Assembly: GCF_964204865.1 (NCBI RefSeq)
Contig: NC_135262.1
Span: 5,890,001-5,954,000, forward strand
Direction of reading: 5' to 3'
Source of the DNA: Styela clava
Lineage: Eukaryota; Chordata; Ascidiacea; Stolidobranchia; Styelidae
Length of the DNA stretch: 64,000 bases
The translations under genes and the position numbers were made by a program. Below, piece after piece: positions 13,401 through 28,400 of the stretch (positions within the stretch are counted from its first letter, which is position 1; each line of letters starts with the position of its first letter). The notes below the pieces were generated by a model that made no database searches, was not told the DNA's origin, and saw nothing but the letters and a program-made list of their open reading frames with translations.

Positions 13401-16400
13401 ATATTGTTAGACTTGCGAGAATTTTCAGAATATAAAGGTAATCACAATTTATGTTTTGATCATGCGAAGGCCGTCGATAAAAACAACGACTGGATGTTGA
13501 TTTTTTCAGATTCTCACTCGATCTAGCGCAAATTATACCCAACACCGTAACCTTCTGTTTTGGAATCTGTTGTTCAACCGAAAGTGGCTCCTCCCATTTC
13601 CCCATGCACAATAGGTAACGTCGTATCGGAAATAATCGTAATGCCTTGTAAATGGGTACGTTATCGTGTTATGTTACATTTCTTATATATACTTGTTGCT
13701 TCAGGTAAGACATATACAACATATGTAGCTAAGTTAAATTTATATCAGGGGGATTAAGCAAATTCTATATAGGACTAACATGTAGTGCGTATACTTGATG
13801 GAAGGATAATCAATCTCTCTCTGATATTATGTAATCATATTCTATCAAAGTCGATTTTTTTGTGTAGCTCCGAATCGATAAAAGTAGATCAATTCCAGAA
13901 AATTGGGTTAAAATTTTCAGGGCGCTCCACAAGTATACTATTTTCCATAGTTTTCGATTAATTTTATATACTTTTACTATCCTATGTGTTAATCATTTGA
14001 ATAAAAGTACAAGTTACAAATATTAGACTATTTGATGGTACCGGTACGGTATAGTCTGGTCCACGCAGTGGTGTCATTGAATGTACGCAACTGTATATAC
14101 TGTTCGTTTTAGTAACTATCGTTTTTGGATATAATTTACTCCCATGGAATGGAAGACGTTGTCTGCCAGGCACCATCCATGATTTGGATTGAAGTTATAT
14201 TGGTTTCCACTTGAACGGCGCATCTGTGTCGCGTATTACAGCTCTCGGAGTTTTCGGGATTGCTGTTTATTTTCATTTGGATTTCGCGTTCATTCATCGC
14301 ATTTACCTTCAATTATTTTATGTATTTATTTATTTAGCTCATACACTAAGTTTTTTTGACAAAAACTCAGATATAATTTGACAATTGAAAATGGCAGAAA
14401 AATAAACGAAATAATTTTCCTTTCAAGATATTTTATTTATAAGCGCATTCTATCACAAACGTTTAGGCATTTGAATTAAAATATTATTTTCCAAAAATGC
14501 GAACCATGACAAATACTGACTATTCCATGTAAACGAGTGGGTTGGATGAAACAGCTAAGACCAAGATAATATAACCTCCGCTGTTTTACTTGCTTATTAT
14601 GAATAAATTTTAGTTAACTTTCAATAATAATACGATATATAGAGTTTTTAATGACTCTTTATGTCATAAGTCATTACCTCACGAGACAAACTGTCTGATG
14701 CAGTAGTTTCTAACATTTTTCTCTTAATTCCAACCTATTTCGGAACTTCGCGCATTTCTCCCTTAATATATATAATAACTACTTTAATTGCTCAATTCCT
14801 AATGAATTCTTAGCAAGTTATATGCGCAAGCCGCACACACGTTTTTGTACGGTTTAAGTAGTTTATGTGTGCATAAATAAGCATTATAGTAGTCATAATA
14901 AAAACATATTAGTAGTTGTACTAAAGCAACTAGCAAACAAAATGACCCCCCCCCCCCCGGGAAGACAAAATTCTTCCCCGAAATCTTCCCCGATTGAAAA
15001 TCGCTACGGGGATACCTAAGATTATCTATTTAGTGAGACTCGAATGGGTATGGGCAAAGATACAGCCCGTAATGTATGCTTAGAAAGCATATTGCGTGTT
15101 TTGGATTGAGCAAATCGGTACCCAGGGAAATTAGGGCAAAATTGAAGTGGACAAATTGAATTATACTTTGACCCGTATGACAATTATCATCAAGTAAAAC
15201 AAATTAGTTAGTATGACACGTTGCCTCAATCGTGATTTGAATTTGAATGACATTTCTTCGAATACAACGTGCGAATTATCAAGACAATCTTTTCTTGTTG
15301 TCGCGTGATCGGGATTGTGCAACTACAATTGAATTTATCAGCAATCTCGGGAGGGTGGATTAAAAAAATCCTGTTAAATACTGTTGAAACGCCTTTAATT
15401 AGAGATAAATTACGAGATATGGCGAGAGAGAAAGCTATGTCGAATGAGGGTTAAATTGATTTCTATAATTAGGGACGTAAATACTAATCTGTGCGGCAGA
15501 GGAGTACCCGTATTAATAAGGGTCGATCAAAAACCTAACCACCATTGGCTGACTTCGAAAGTATTTCAAACGAACTTGTTCACGATATTTCGAGTTTCAA
15601 AGTACCCAATGTGTTACCGATTATCAAAACATCATCTACTCTACGGCATTTATTATTTCTAATAATTTACGCAAAAAATTGATATGACAAAAATCCAGTA
15701 ATCAGGCTTCTAATCTGGCACTCAGATGCAATGTGTACTACCTACACAACACGAATCCTAACTGAAAGATTCCTCTTTCTAATACCTCACATACTGTTGC
15801 TGCCTATGCTAATCCGCTGCAGCATATCCAAAATATTCCACAATTTAAAAAAAAACGCAATCAGATGTATTAACCGCGTACTTTTAGTATTAATATTCTC
15901 TATCATATCATGTTACACAGCACGCGAACTCTCTTTTTAATGACATCCGCGATTTTTAGCGTAAAAAGCTTGCCTACGCGCAAGGATAAAGCCATTTTGC
16001 TGTTCCAAAAACTGTTAAATATACACGTGAATATTACCTAACATCATATTATTGTTACATTTAGATTATAAATGATAGGGTATGGCCTGAAGATGGAACG
16101 AATCATTATTGCAAGAATATGCTATGACCATACTTGATAGATCGAACAAGAATGATAAAATTTTGTAAAATTTTCCGTTTTTGAATAGCGTGCTCTTTCT
16201 GTTGTGTTTAGTTGAATTGATTTGAGGGTTGCCAGTTCTTGATAACGGAAGCGGAAATACGCGGCTTCGTCACGCTGTTGGTTTAGACAGAAATTTTCCA
16301 GTCTTTGTCTGAGTTGGTCAAAAGTTGAACAACTTGGTATAATAAAGACAGGACGGTTTAATTTTTTTTAAGTGCGTATTGGTGAGTTTTCGGCGGAATT

Positions 16401-19400
16401 TAATATTTAGATCACGTCCCAAAACGATCAAAATAGCGACCGTTATTGCGAAGGAAATAAAAAAAAAATTTAATTTTTTTATTAAGTTTTTACCAAGGCT
16501 AGGAACAAGCCAATGTCAATAATACACCAGCAGCTACATTTTTGAAACATATAATGGCTTTAGCGGCGCTCCAGAAGTGTGTGTACCAATATGGCCATAA
16601 CTAATTTTGTTCGCCTACTTTACATCAAGTTGTGTAAAGGGACTGAAACCTATGGGCAGGGGGTATATTCACTTGGCTAGCACAGACAGACTCCGGGTGT
16701 ATCGCTTTAGCGAGGGTGATTGTTAATTTGGTTTTATCTAGTAATGTGACGCTGAGATTGGTTTTCATGTATTCAATTCGAAATGAGGTGTCTCAAAAAT
16801 GTCGTGTCCCGCATTTGTCCAAATTTTATGAACTTTATATTCTTACTCTAACCTTTTAACCAAAGTATTATGTCTATCCGAACCCAGAACATAGCATGAA
16901 TCCCACTTAATATACTTGATATAACCATTCCCCCTCAAATTATATTTGCCCCAACTCACAATAGTGGGAGTAGTGTACAACAACTCTTTTGAGACATCGT
17001 TCCAAATATATGTATCCACCGATGCGACCATGCGAAATAATCGCAGTCAATTATTAAGAACTTTTCAAAATCAAAATTTTATCTCATTTTACAGAACATC
17101 TGTTAAATTTTGTCACCAATGGTCGCAAATATATTACACTATGAAGTTCACTTTATATAAGGAAAAAATTGGGTATACCTCCTCCATTAATTCCAAGGCA
17201 TGGAATTGAATGCCATGCAGACGTTTAACGTGGTATTGGACACGAGGTGGATACATGGATTGTTTCGATGTTGTTGTTAAAATCGCTTTGCTCTTTAATT
17301 ACTGAACCAATTGCTTTTTCAGTGGTTAAAGATTGTATCTGACGTCAAAAGGCTTTTTCTAATTTTTGTGGGCTCTATGGAATTCGTTGTTTTCGCGCAA
17401 TGACGCCGTCAAAATTTTCACACCTTGTGGCGGTTCCGCGTTCGCGTTCGTTTCTATCTGGTGGCCAGGCGAAGACTGCGGTACCTGTAGTCTACCGTGA
17501 CAGATCGCATACCCGTACTACTTCGCTTCGGATTTTGTGTCAATATACTGAGCTATGCTCCTTGTGTTGTTGATGATGAGGTGCCTATATTCTACACTGA
17601 AAACTTATATTTAATCTGACTTATTTAAAATTGCTACTGCTTTATACATACGTTTAAACCAAAACTATACCTTGGTTATGATATGAGGCGCTATGGACAT
17701 GCCCACTATTTTGCGATTTAATCAATGTTTCAATAATCTACAAAATCTGTTACAATCGATGCTTGGTGTGGACAATTTTTATGGTCCAGACTTGTCAAAT
17801 ATATTTCACTGATGATTTGCAGACCAAAGACTTTTAAATAATTGAAACAACTAGTGAAGTTTGACAGCTTAATGACTCAATTTTGAAGTTGAGAACAACC
17901 AAAAGCCTACTTTATCAATAAAAGTATTGCATTTGAATATTCTAAATACATAATTATAATATTTTATATATTATATAAAATGTATTGTTTATATACATGT
18001 TTGCATAGAAACAAACACGACATGGTGGACAAACTTATTAGAGAATATATAAACAAGTTACGCAATTTTTCACACAAAAAACATTCAAACTCTTTACAGA
18101 CAGAACTAGACACTTGCCTTCTCTATACATATATAATAACCTTTGCTGCCTGGACTACTGGCGCCTTTCTAAATTTTCATATACATACATCTGCAAAGCG
18201 TATTGTCTTCAATGTTAATTCCAAATCTTCTTAGACCCATTCTACATATTCTCTATCTTTGTCGTTCTTTTTTGCTGAAGCAATAAAAGCGTACTCGCTC
18301 TACTATATCTAACTTTAGAAAAACGAGATGCGATGTAAAAACAATTTGTAACAAAATCTGAACTAATGAGCGACATTGTAACAAAATGGTCAATTATAGG
18401 TTATCAAGATAAAAACACGAGTGACCAGAGGTCAAATTTCAAAGCGATTTTATTTCTAAAGCGCCACCAAGTATAGTGTCATTGATTAATCGCGTTTTCA
18501 AACAAACAATATCAGTCAGTTTATTTGAACAGTAACGTCAAATTATAACCCACGTTATAAACAGGAAATGAGCAGTTTAGATTTGAGCAATAATAACAAA
18601 ATAGTGATACAATGTAGATTTTAAATGCGAGAGCAAAGTCCGTACCACCAACAGATGAGTTTATAAGAGATATAACCGGTTAAAATCTAAAATATGAACA
18701 TCTCAGGCCGAATAGGGACACAAAATTATTATATTTGCCGTCTTGAAGTAGGCCCAGTGCCGGATTTACCATTGGGCAAAGTAGGATCGACATTCAATTT
18801 TGAACTGTTACTCATTTTTAAGCGTTTTCAAAGTTTAAAGGCATTTTCAAGAATATGACAAGTTAAAATTTTTGTTTATGACGCCATTCTGTATTTAGTA
18901 TATCAAATTTTTAAGCCAATTATGACGCAATAATCGATTTCATAGCTTGTGACATCATTGTTTAAGAGGGGCCTCAAATAAAATGCTTTATGATTTAAAA
19001 CAGCCAAATACTCTAATGGCGTTTATCATCACTGGCAATGTGGGTGGTCTGTTGTACAGAATTATGACATAAAACCATAGTTATTTACAAACCAAACCCT
19101 GTTATTAGTTGTTGCAAAAAGATCAAAGTAATAACTAAATCGTATGATATCTTACCTGTGAGTTGAATATAACATTGCAATTGTCACATCTTCTCATCGC
19201 AGGGGTTTGTATCTTGCTTTGATTATACATTGCTTGATGAAGGACTGCCTTTTCTACTGGTCCTAATTGCTGAAAAACAAATCATAGACTTGTCTAAAAC
19301 ATTGCCACGTATTTTGGTGTTACTAAGAAGAAATATAGTTTAGCTCTGAATACGACTCTGGGCAAGCAGGCGTTTGAGAATGTTGAAATCTTTCCCGTTG

Positions 19401-22400
19401 AGCGTAGATTGAATTGAGCAACAGTCTCACTTACTTCTAAGAATAGATCATAGAGCACATCTTGTCTAGACTCAACTATTTTTTATTGTTGTCCGTGAAC
19501 GCAGTGAGTTCTAATTCACACCCAATTCCCTACATGACACACAAAATATTTGGGGGCTAAAGAAATATAATTCGATATAGGTCATCGACCTCCACACCTT
19601 TCCCAAATTTTACACAAAAGCGAATAAACTAAAATAAAAAACTAGTGCACCTCTAAACGTAAGATCGAGTTTTCAATTAATAATTTAACTGAAAGTGCGC
19701 GCATTATCATGAAAATCTACTTTGTCGCAGTTTATTTTAGAGTTAAGCAGAGGCCATGCATGAACCGAACTTAAAAAATGCATTTTATGCATGCAACATA
19801 CTCGATCAAAAATACATTTTTTTATTAAAATACCATTTCATCGAATTTAAAATGAAATGTACACTAGATTAAGTTTGGCCGTGTATATAAACCTATTCTT
19901 GACGCCACAAGTATACACGAGGCGATAAATTATTAAGAGTACAAAAAAGCCTATACCTAAAGCTGGGATAATTCTTTGTCACAGGAAAGGACGATTGCCG
20001 AAACAACAGATGGTCGCAATGGCCTTATTCCTGGTCTATTTATTATGCATCATAATGTGTACTTTGACTTCAGGCCTTTAAGCCGTAATTGATTAATTTT
20101 ATTACATTTGGGAGCACTGTTACGTCACTATCAGACGGTTTTTTGATACACATTTATGAAAAGTTGTGTGGGTAAACTGAAACATATAAATGTTATTACT
20201 ATATATTTAATATATATTCTTGTGTTTTCTAGTAATAATATAAATTCTACCCCAAAAATAAAATATGGCTTTCATATGACATCTATTTTATGAGCCATAC
20301 CAAGTACAAATTCTTTTTAGATCCAAACGTTCCCAATTTTTTTTATTAAGCAAGTAGAGCAACCTTTTATGCCTGATCTGATATTTAACGCGTTTTAGCT
20401 TTTAATCTAATGTTCTATCTCCGTCAAAAATGTCAAATCTTTTAAGAAAGGACAAATATATTAGTACCCTACAGACTTTGTTCCGGTTTTGTTCAGTTTC
20501 CATATTAAAAATGGATGCTTGATCATTGTGTCATCACAGCTTGAACTTTGGTCTGCTATGACACGTGACTTCAGGTCAGAGCAGCGGAAATCAATTTCCA
20601 CACGAAGAAACGGATTATCATTTTCATGCTTTTTGTTCTTCATTTGTTTTATTGATACATGACTTGTTGACATGAAGTCACATTACTGTGTTTCGTGTTA
20701 ACTTAATGCTAAGGTCATTATTGATAACTATTATATATCAAAATTCAAAAATTTTGTTGGAAAAGCTATCTTCATTTTAGGCCAAAAATTCAAATTTGTT
20801 AGATAAACTTTCAATATCTGATTTATAATAACCTTTGGCACGGGAACATTTATTTTTATGTATAAATTACATTTTATTTTCCATGATAAATGAGCATAGT
20901 TTTATGCTCAAAAAGTCACAGACTTCCAAAAAATGTCATCCGATATTTTAGGATGGCGTAAATACTAAATGTCATCCTGATTATTCATAATTTTTTTCCA
21001 TTGTTAGGTCATAAATATATTAATCATATGTTGAATTTTTTCTTAGCATTCCGCCTAGCGTGACAAGTTAATCTAGTATTATAACTAATCGATATGATTC
21101 AATATAATAATATTAATATTGCTTTTCGAGTTTCTGAATTAAAATGGTATAAAGGTGCAAAATACAAATCTACGAACCATGCCATTAATAGCTCCTAATG
21201 ACCCTTCTTGAACGACTGCAGAAAGTCTAGGCGGGATTTTTTCACTGGGCGGGAAATGTTGATTGTCCACTTGAGGCGCTGTATGCGTAGGCATAATTGC
21301 AGATTGTCCACCAATGACAGGAGAAATCTCAAAACTTTGAGGTCGAATTGATGGCCAGCTCACGCCTGTAAGAATTATGAAAATTTTCTTTAAAAAATGT
21401 TTCTACTTCTCTCTGGGCATCTGTATGGGAAGGTAGTCTTCCATAAATAGACAGACAGCAAATAGGAATTAGAAACGAACGGTGTATAATAAATATATAT
21501 ATATACCCTTCTGCTACCCTGATAAGCTGCTATGTTTTGAAATGACCTGGCATTAATCCTGAACAAAACCAACTTCAGGGCGATGACGTTGCTCCAAAGA
21601 AGATTTAGGAAAGAAAATTGTGAACTATTCTACAAATCAAATTTAAATACGATTTATGAAATAAAATGGCGAACGCTTGCAAAGAAGTGCAAAACAATTT
21701 ACTATTTTTTTTACAAATTTTTAAAACATGAACATAACTAAAAAAGAATAAATTCCACTATAAAATTATTGTTATTTAGAAACTATGAATGTACTAAAAT
21801 ATATATTTAAAAAACGTTAATGAACAAAAATAATTTAAATCACAATTTGAGTTTGTGTGTTACGTTAAATGCTAGAATTTAATGGTGCTTGGGATTTTGA
21901 GCAATAAATTTTTTTTAACTCAATTAAATCGGAGGATTTGAATTTTTACTTTTAATTTACATAATTAATGCGCCTTCGCTTTTGGTACTGTGAAAATTAA
22001 TGGTACAGCTACTCTAATATAAGGGTAACAATTTGAAATGATAATGCCCCAGCTGGAATGTTTGCGACAAATGTTCAACTGCGCAAGTCGTAATTACTGT
22101 TTCATTGCTGTAAATTTACTGATTTTGAAATGAACGGCAGAATAAAAACGTATTGATATTTTAATTAAGACATTTGGCAGAAAATATTAGCCCACTTCAT
22201 AAAGTTGTTCAGAAAAAAATCGGAAATTTTTTTTAGGAATTTTCCTTACCAGGTATGACGTCCATCAACGTTTTTGACACTGGTCCTGATATCATGACAG
22301 CTATTCAGTATAATATAGAATTTTTTGTTATTAATCTACGATAAAATAAGAAATCAAATTATTACTAACACTTATAAATGTTTCAGTCTGTATACACTTG

Positions 22401-25400
22401 TCTGTAAGTCATTTTTAAGAAATGAGCAGAACTGCCAATAATCCTGACCTTCATTGAAGCAAAGATAACATTACGTTTAAGATCTTGGTGCTGCTATATA
22501 ATTGATGAGGGTGCCGTGTTTCTATCGACCTATATATAGCTCGATGGTGGGTAGAGGGTACAACCTTCATGTCTTGACAAGTTTTTAAGATTTTGCTGGT
22601 TAGTCTAGTTGGTGTAGAAATATCGTTGTTTGTTTTTAGAAACAAAATTTTGATTACTGCCTAATTTTTCTTCAAATTTGTGAAAAAAATGGCACGTTGA
22701 AAAAGAATTGACAACGGAGGGTTTGTAACGTCCAAAACAATTAACGCGAATAAGATTGAAGGGGTAAAACGTAGAGATTTAGAATTACAGAATTACATGA
22801 AATTTATTTGAAAAAGCCAATTTTTTTTCCAACTTCAACTTCTGTCAAAGTTTAGAATTGCCGCAAATCCGTTTGTTATGAACACAAAATAAATATGTTG
22901 TTTGTTGATTCACTGGAACATGAATCACTGAGCATTATGAGGTCATAGTTATTTTCCGAGGATGAACTCTTCTTTTGATAATTAAATATTCTTCGATTGA
23001 CAACCGCATGGTACAGATTAAGTTATTGATTTTGGCAATCGCAAAATTGCTTGAACCGGAGCCTATTTCGAAAGCGACAAAATTAAATCAATTTCAATCT
23101 GGACTAAATTGATCCTCTATATAAATTATGTTTTGTTCAAGTAAAACTGGTAATGTAACCGAACTTATTGGTGTTTCTCATACCATACAATCTGTCCAAC
23201 TTGGATTGAAAACTTTTGCGAGACCCCTAGGGGGTGCATAGCGGCCCAGATTAAGAAACCCTGATCTATACGATCGGAATTAAAAGTTCACAACTCTTTC
23301 TTGTCACCAATTTTGTTTTTAACAAAATATGTAACATGTAGAATATTTTATAAACAGTAATCAATTGCTGAAATCCACGGTGTTGTTTAGTACAAGCGTC
23401 TCGAGAGATGATTAAATGGTCGCTTGTTTACGGTATTATCAAATTGTACATATATTATAATAACATAGTCTGCAATACTGAATGATAAAAGCCCACCGTT
23501 ACTCGCCCAATTTTCGACTGCATATAAACTAATAAAAGTATATTTCCTCACATTTATTGGCTTTCTCTTTAAAAGATCACTAAAATTAACAAAGAAATCT
23601 AAGTTTCTAAAGTTTATAATCTCGTCATCTCTGTGGTGACTCGACGCGCTTTCCACCTAGATCTCTTCGAAATTAAAAACATTGATGATTTTGATAAAAA
23701 ATATGTCAGCAATGCTACATTTTCCACTAATGACCTATCGCAAGAAAGACATTATTTTGCAAGACTATAATTGCCTTCCACTTCAAAAATGATTGTACGA
23801 CTTGGCTCCAGCCGCACCGGTCTCTTACCTTACACCTGAGGCAAAAATAAACTTCGTTCAAACCAATTCGTAACTTTGCGTCAAAATTTACAAATCCGCA
23901 TTGGCAGGTTTCAATGTACTTGTCCGATTTCTTTTATTTTTCCATGTTTGATCGTATTAAACATTAAGTTTGGCCAGACTCGATCTACGATAAATTGTTT
24001 TTGCGATCGCAAATTAAAATTGAGAAGCTCCACTTAGCTGTCAACTAATCAGCAACCGTTAATTTTTCACTTTTACTTTAAAATGCACACAAAAAATTGA
24101 CCTGTTAAGTAAACTAACACTCGATCAATTTTGAACCGCAACTAATCATACACTTTTATGCATGATTTATACCAGCTAGCCGCATGGTAGGTCATACTTG
24201 TCATTTTACTTGGTATTGTGCATTTATCTTTCTTATCTTACTCTATTTTAATGGCTTCTTCCGTGAAACCAATGAGGCTAAACGACGCAAAATATCGCAG
24301 AGAAAATATACATCAACAGATTAGTTTTCCACGACCCTCTTAAAAGGGCAAATATTACATTTACGTGTTTACCTATACTACAAATGATACCTTCGCCAAT
24401 ACATATTTCTTTGAATAATTGTAAATACAATTGATCAAGTAACATTATAGATTTGATATCGACCCAACTTTTGAAAAACTAGTCGATTCCAACTGCCTGG
24501 AATCGTCTGTTTCCCTACTTATTTTTATTCCAAAAATAAGACGACGTTTCTGCTAACTATGCTATTTATTTCATCACAATGCTCATTTTATTGGCTTTCT
24601 GATGACGGAAAACACATTCCATCAATGTAGAATTCTTAGAAATTTAAATGATAACATCACTCCTTTTTCTTGATAACTAAATTAAATTTCGATGAAAACG
24701 ACCACCGTGAAATATGATTTTAACCTCAGCTTAAAGCTATTCAACTCAACATATCTAATTAATCTAAATTTTGATTTTCAAGTTTTGCTTTCTTTGCTAT
24801 TTTCGCCCATACCATTCTGCAGTGGAGAATATTGCTATGGTTATTGTGGGTTTCGGTTTTGTGACTTTTTTATTATCTGTCGATTTTCTGTCTGTATTGT
24901 GACGAAATACAGATTCACCGTGAAACACCATGATAATCGCCGGTATCAAAACCCCTATCCACCATTTCAAATGCTTATCGATAGTTGCTTTTATTCCGTT
25001 GCGGCTGTTATTTTTCCAACCATGGGACAAACATGATACACGTCTGTTCGTCTCGTATTTGGTAACTATAGAAATTGAAATATAAAGAAAGGTATTTTAT
25101 GTTTAAATTTTGAGTTTGATAGACAGAAAGTAGGGAATGCTTTTTACGATTTTATACATATCACAAACTCCCGCGCAATCTTTCCCGTCCAATGTCCAAA
25201 TATCGATTTTTCCTTCGAAAAATCCATCAATATTTCACGGCGATAGCTAAATATTACCTTCATTTAGGATACAAAATGATAATTTTATATAATGAAAAAT
25301 AATAATAGGCTTGCGGAAAAAACGAATGCACTTTATTTATTTATTTTTTAAAATAATTTCATTTTTTTATTTTAATGTTTAGTTAGAGCTTTAAACACAA

Positions 25401-28400
25401 TATTGGATATGCGATTATTTAGAGATGAGTTATTTAGAAAAATAAGGTATTATTTTTAATTTTTTAATATAAATTGGACAAAAATAGATAAAAATTTGAG
25501 GCATATAAAACAATTATAAAGTGACTTGACGCGAATTTTATAATTTTTTGAGATTTGTAAATTGCAGAATCGAAATTTTGAAATTATTTAATTTTAAAAT
25601 TATTTCAAACTCTGAAAATTCAAAATAAATCACCATTTTGCGTGGTGATCTATTTTATAATATGTAAAAACCTGAAATCAAGTTAATTCGAGTTAAAAGT
25701 TAGGTACTTAAAATATAGATTTTTGAATTAAAACCATATTTTATAATCTTCAAATTATTTCCTTGCAAACATAATAGATCTTCAGAGCACAATAGGGCGG
25801 GTATTGATATAATATACTTTGATATTTCATGCTTTCCGTTTGCACGAAATTGGTATCGGTACGTCTATTATTCACATTAATGCCAAAAATTCCCACCTGT
25901 CAAAGATTGCCACCGACGACAAAAAATCGGTGATGTCGCGGCAACTTGTTCATCATAATCTGCGGTTATTTACGATTATCATATCTAGCCAAGTATCAAC
26001 AAACAATTTGTATTCAGACACAAAGACAAGATTAATTAACACGTGTTAATTTTGAACTTTTGTACATGACACGTTGTCCCATTTTTAATATAATTAAGTT
26101 ACCTACCTAAGTTAATTAAATTACCTACCATTACAATTACAAAAGCACCAAATCAAACGCAATTTTTCGAGGCATTCACAAAAAAAATTCTAAATTAACT
26201 TGATATTTGACAGAAATATTTTGGGCGTTCCCGTAGTATGTGAACCAAGATGGCGGATACCTAAACATAGTATGTGTACCAGGTTAGTACCTTATTTATG
26301 TTATTTATGTTACCAGGAGTACCTTATTTTGCAATATAAATAAACCTCATATCTCACAAATCTGAAAATTTCTCTGCCGTCTCGAGTTCTCCACTGATCA
26401 ACATTTGTTTTTCAAATGCCATTATATCAGCGCACGTACACTCACGTGTATATCACGCAGAATTGATCGATACAAAGATTACCCGTGTAAAGGGATTATC
26501 ATGGTTTTATGATTTATCATGCATGGTTTGTTATCAAATCGAGCTCATTTTTACACTATTCGATAATTCTTCATGCAAGGCCAAAGATTTTTATTTATAC
26601 CTGAATCGCATTCTATAGTTTACTTTGACACGGCTCTTCCGGTTTTATAAGTTTTGACCTTTGGCATCGGTGTATTTTTATCACTAACTGTCTTTCTTTT
26701 GGAATGGATACAAAGCTACCTAGTTTTATAAAAATTGATGTTGAAACAACGCGAAATTCAATATTTCTCACATTTTTACATCCTCAAAACAGCGCTTCAG
26801 ACGTGTGTGTACCAATATGGAGGTAACTAGTTTTGTTCGCCTACTTTACATCAAGTTGTGTAAAGGAACTGAAACCTATGGGCAGGAGGATATTCACTTG
26901 GCTAACACAGACATTCTCCGAACTCGTATAGAACTAAAATACGGAAAATCCAAATTAATTATGGCCAAACCCTAATCTGGTACACATACTACGGGAGTAC
27001 CCTCAAAACTACAAAAACTGCGTTTATTTAAACTCAAGTTTCATTTTATTCCGAATTCATTATTTGTCTTTTTTCATGCGATTTCCAGATTTGACGTTAC
27101 AATTATTGTATTCCGCTCAGAAATGTCTTCATATTCTCACTGTCTAATGCTCGTATATATACCGGTACGTCTTTTCTCTCTCTCGTTCTTGTGAAAACGA
27201 AAACGGAAAATGTCGCAAAAACTTGTTTATGAACTTCTTAGTCTACGATACGACAATGTTGACACAAAACAGACTTCCGTTCGCATTAAAATTTAAATTT
27301 TCACCGTTTCTAAATCTACTTTACGGTGGAGCGAAAAACCACGTACAGATACTATAGCATATTTCGAGAAAGAGGTGATTTTAGTTCGCGTCCCTTCACA
27401 GTGCATTTTGGAGCATTACCACCTCTCTAATATGATGTCATTTCGTATTATGACGTCACGTTTCGCTTTCTGTTTCGTTTGATGGACAAATATATTACCA
27501 AGTGTGATATATATATGTGCAACTGATATTAAAATACAATCACCACTTAGGATGTTTTAAAAGTATCTGAATGAGAAAATAAGATATTATTACCAATTAT
27601 AGAATACTAAAAATTAAAATTCTTTTTTGTATTGTTTGTTTTTGCAGTAAAAATTCCTACGATATATTTGACCGATTGAAATATGAAAAAAGCCCGTAAG
27701 TTTGCACCGAAAACGTAAGTAAAAACTTTAAAGATAAAAATGTCTCAATATATTCTTACGACTTATGGAAATAGTCGATAAGTTAACAAAACAAAAACTA
27801 ATCATATATTCCATTTCAAATTTATGGAGCTGAATATTTCTCATCTTTTTCTATACAGTTATTGCGTCCAATTTTGCTTTTCACTACTTTGCTACAAAAA
27901 CTTTCGATTACCACATTGCAATAAACTTCCAGCTTTCTGCATACTCTACGCCAACCCTCAATATTGTCGCAGCTCGTCACCATACGGCTGACACTTTTGT
28001 TCTTTGTTCTATTACCCAACTTGACTGATTAAAAAAGTTTTCTCCCTTTGAAAAAGCTTTCAACTAGATTTAAAAAATAATGAGAAAATTCATTCAAGCT
28101 GTTGCTAATGCACTAAGAGATTACAAATATCAATATTTTCCGATATTGGATTCACACATTTAGCGAAAGTCCTTTAATCGGCGTCAGACTAATCAATGAC
28201 AGCAAATAGTCGCCCGATTTGGAGAAAGATTTGAAACGGTACAAATTGTCCCGATAACTCCTTCACCAAGCATGAGGGAGTGATAACACGATCACAAAAC
28301 ACTTGGTTTATACAAGTCCCACGCTTGAAAAATACCAAAGTAACAAAAAAGTTTTATCAATATAATTCCACGGGCGAAAGCCTAATTAATTAATACCATT

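Noticed and set aside
14943..14995. C-run followed by repeated 'cttccccg'
   Set aside because: Simple low-complexity tract in an intron with no inverted ends, TSD or coding content.
16946..17209. 87-codon plus-strand frame in the same intron
   Set aside because: Opposite strand to the gene, no homology that I recognise, and expected by chance at this composition.
17980..18234. 84-codon plus-strand frame in a ZNF385-like intron
   Set aside because: AT-driven codon use, no family resemblance and no splice context.
18755..18790. MITE-like end CAGTGCCGGATTTACC
   Set aside because: The expected inverted partner is absent downstream; too little to call an element.
23220..23268. hAT-like terminus ('agaaaccctgatctata' preceded by 'cccctaggggg')
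   Set aside because: No partner end or TSD was found nearby; only a possible solo fragment.
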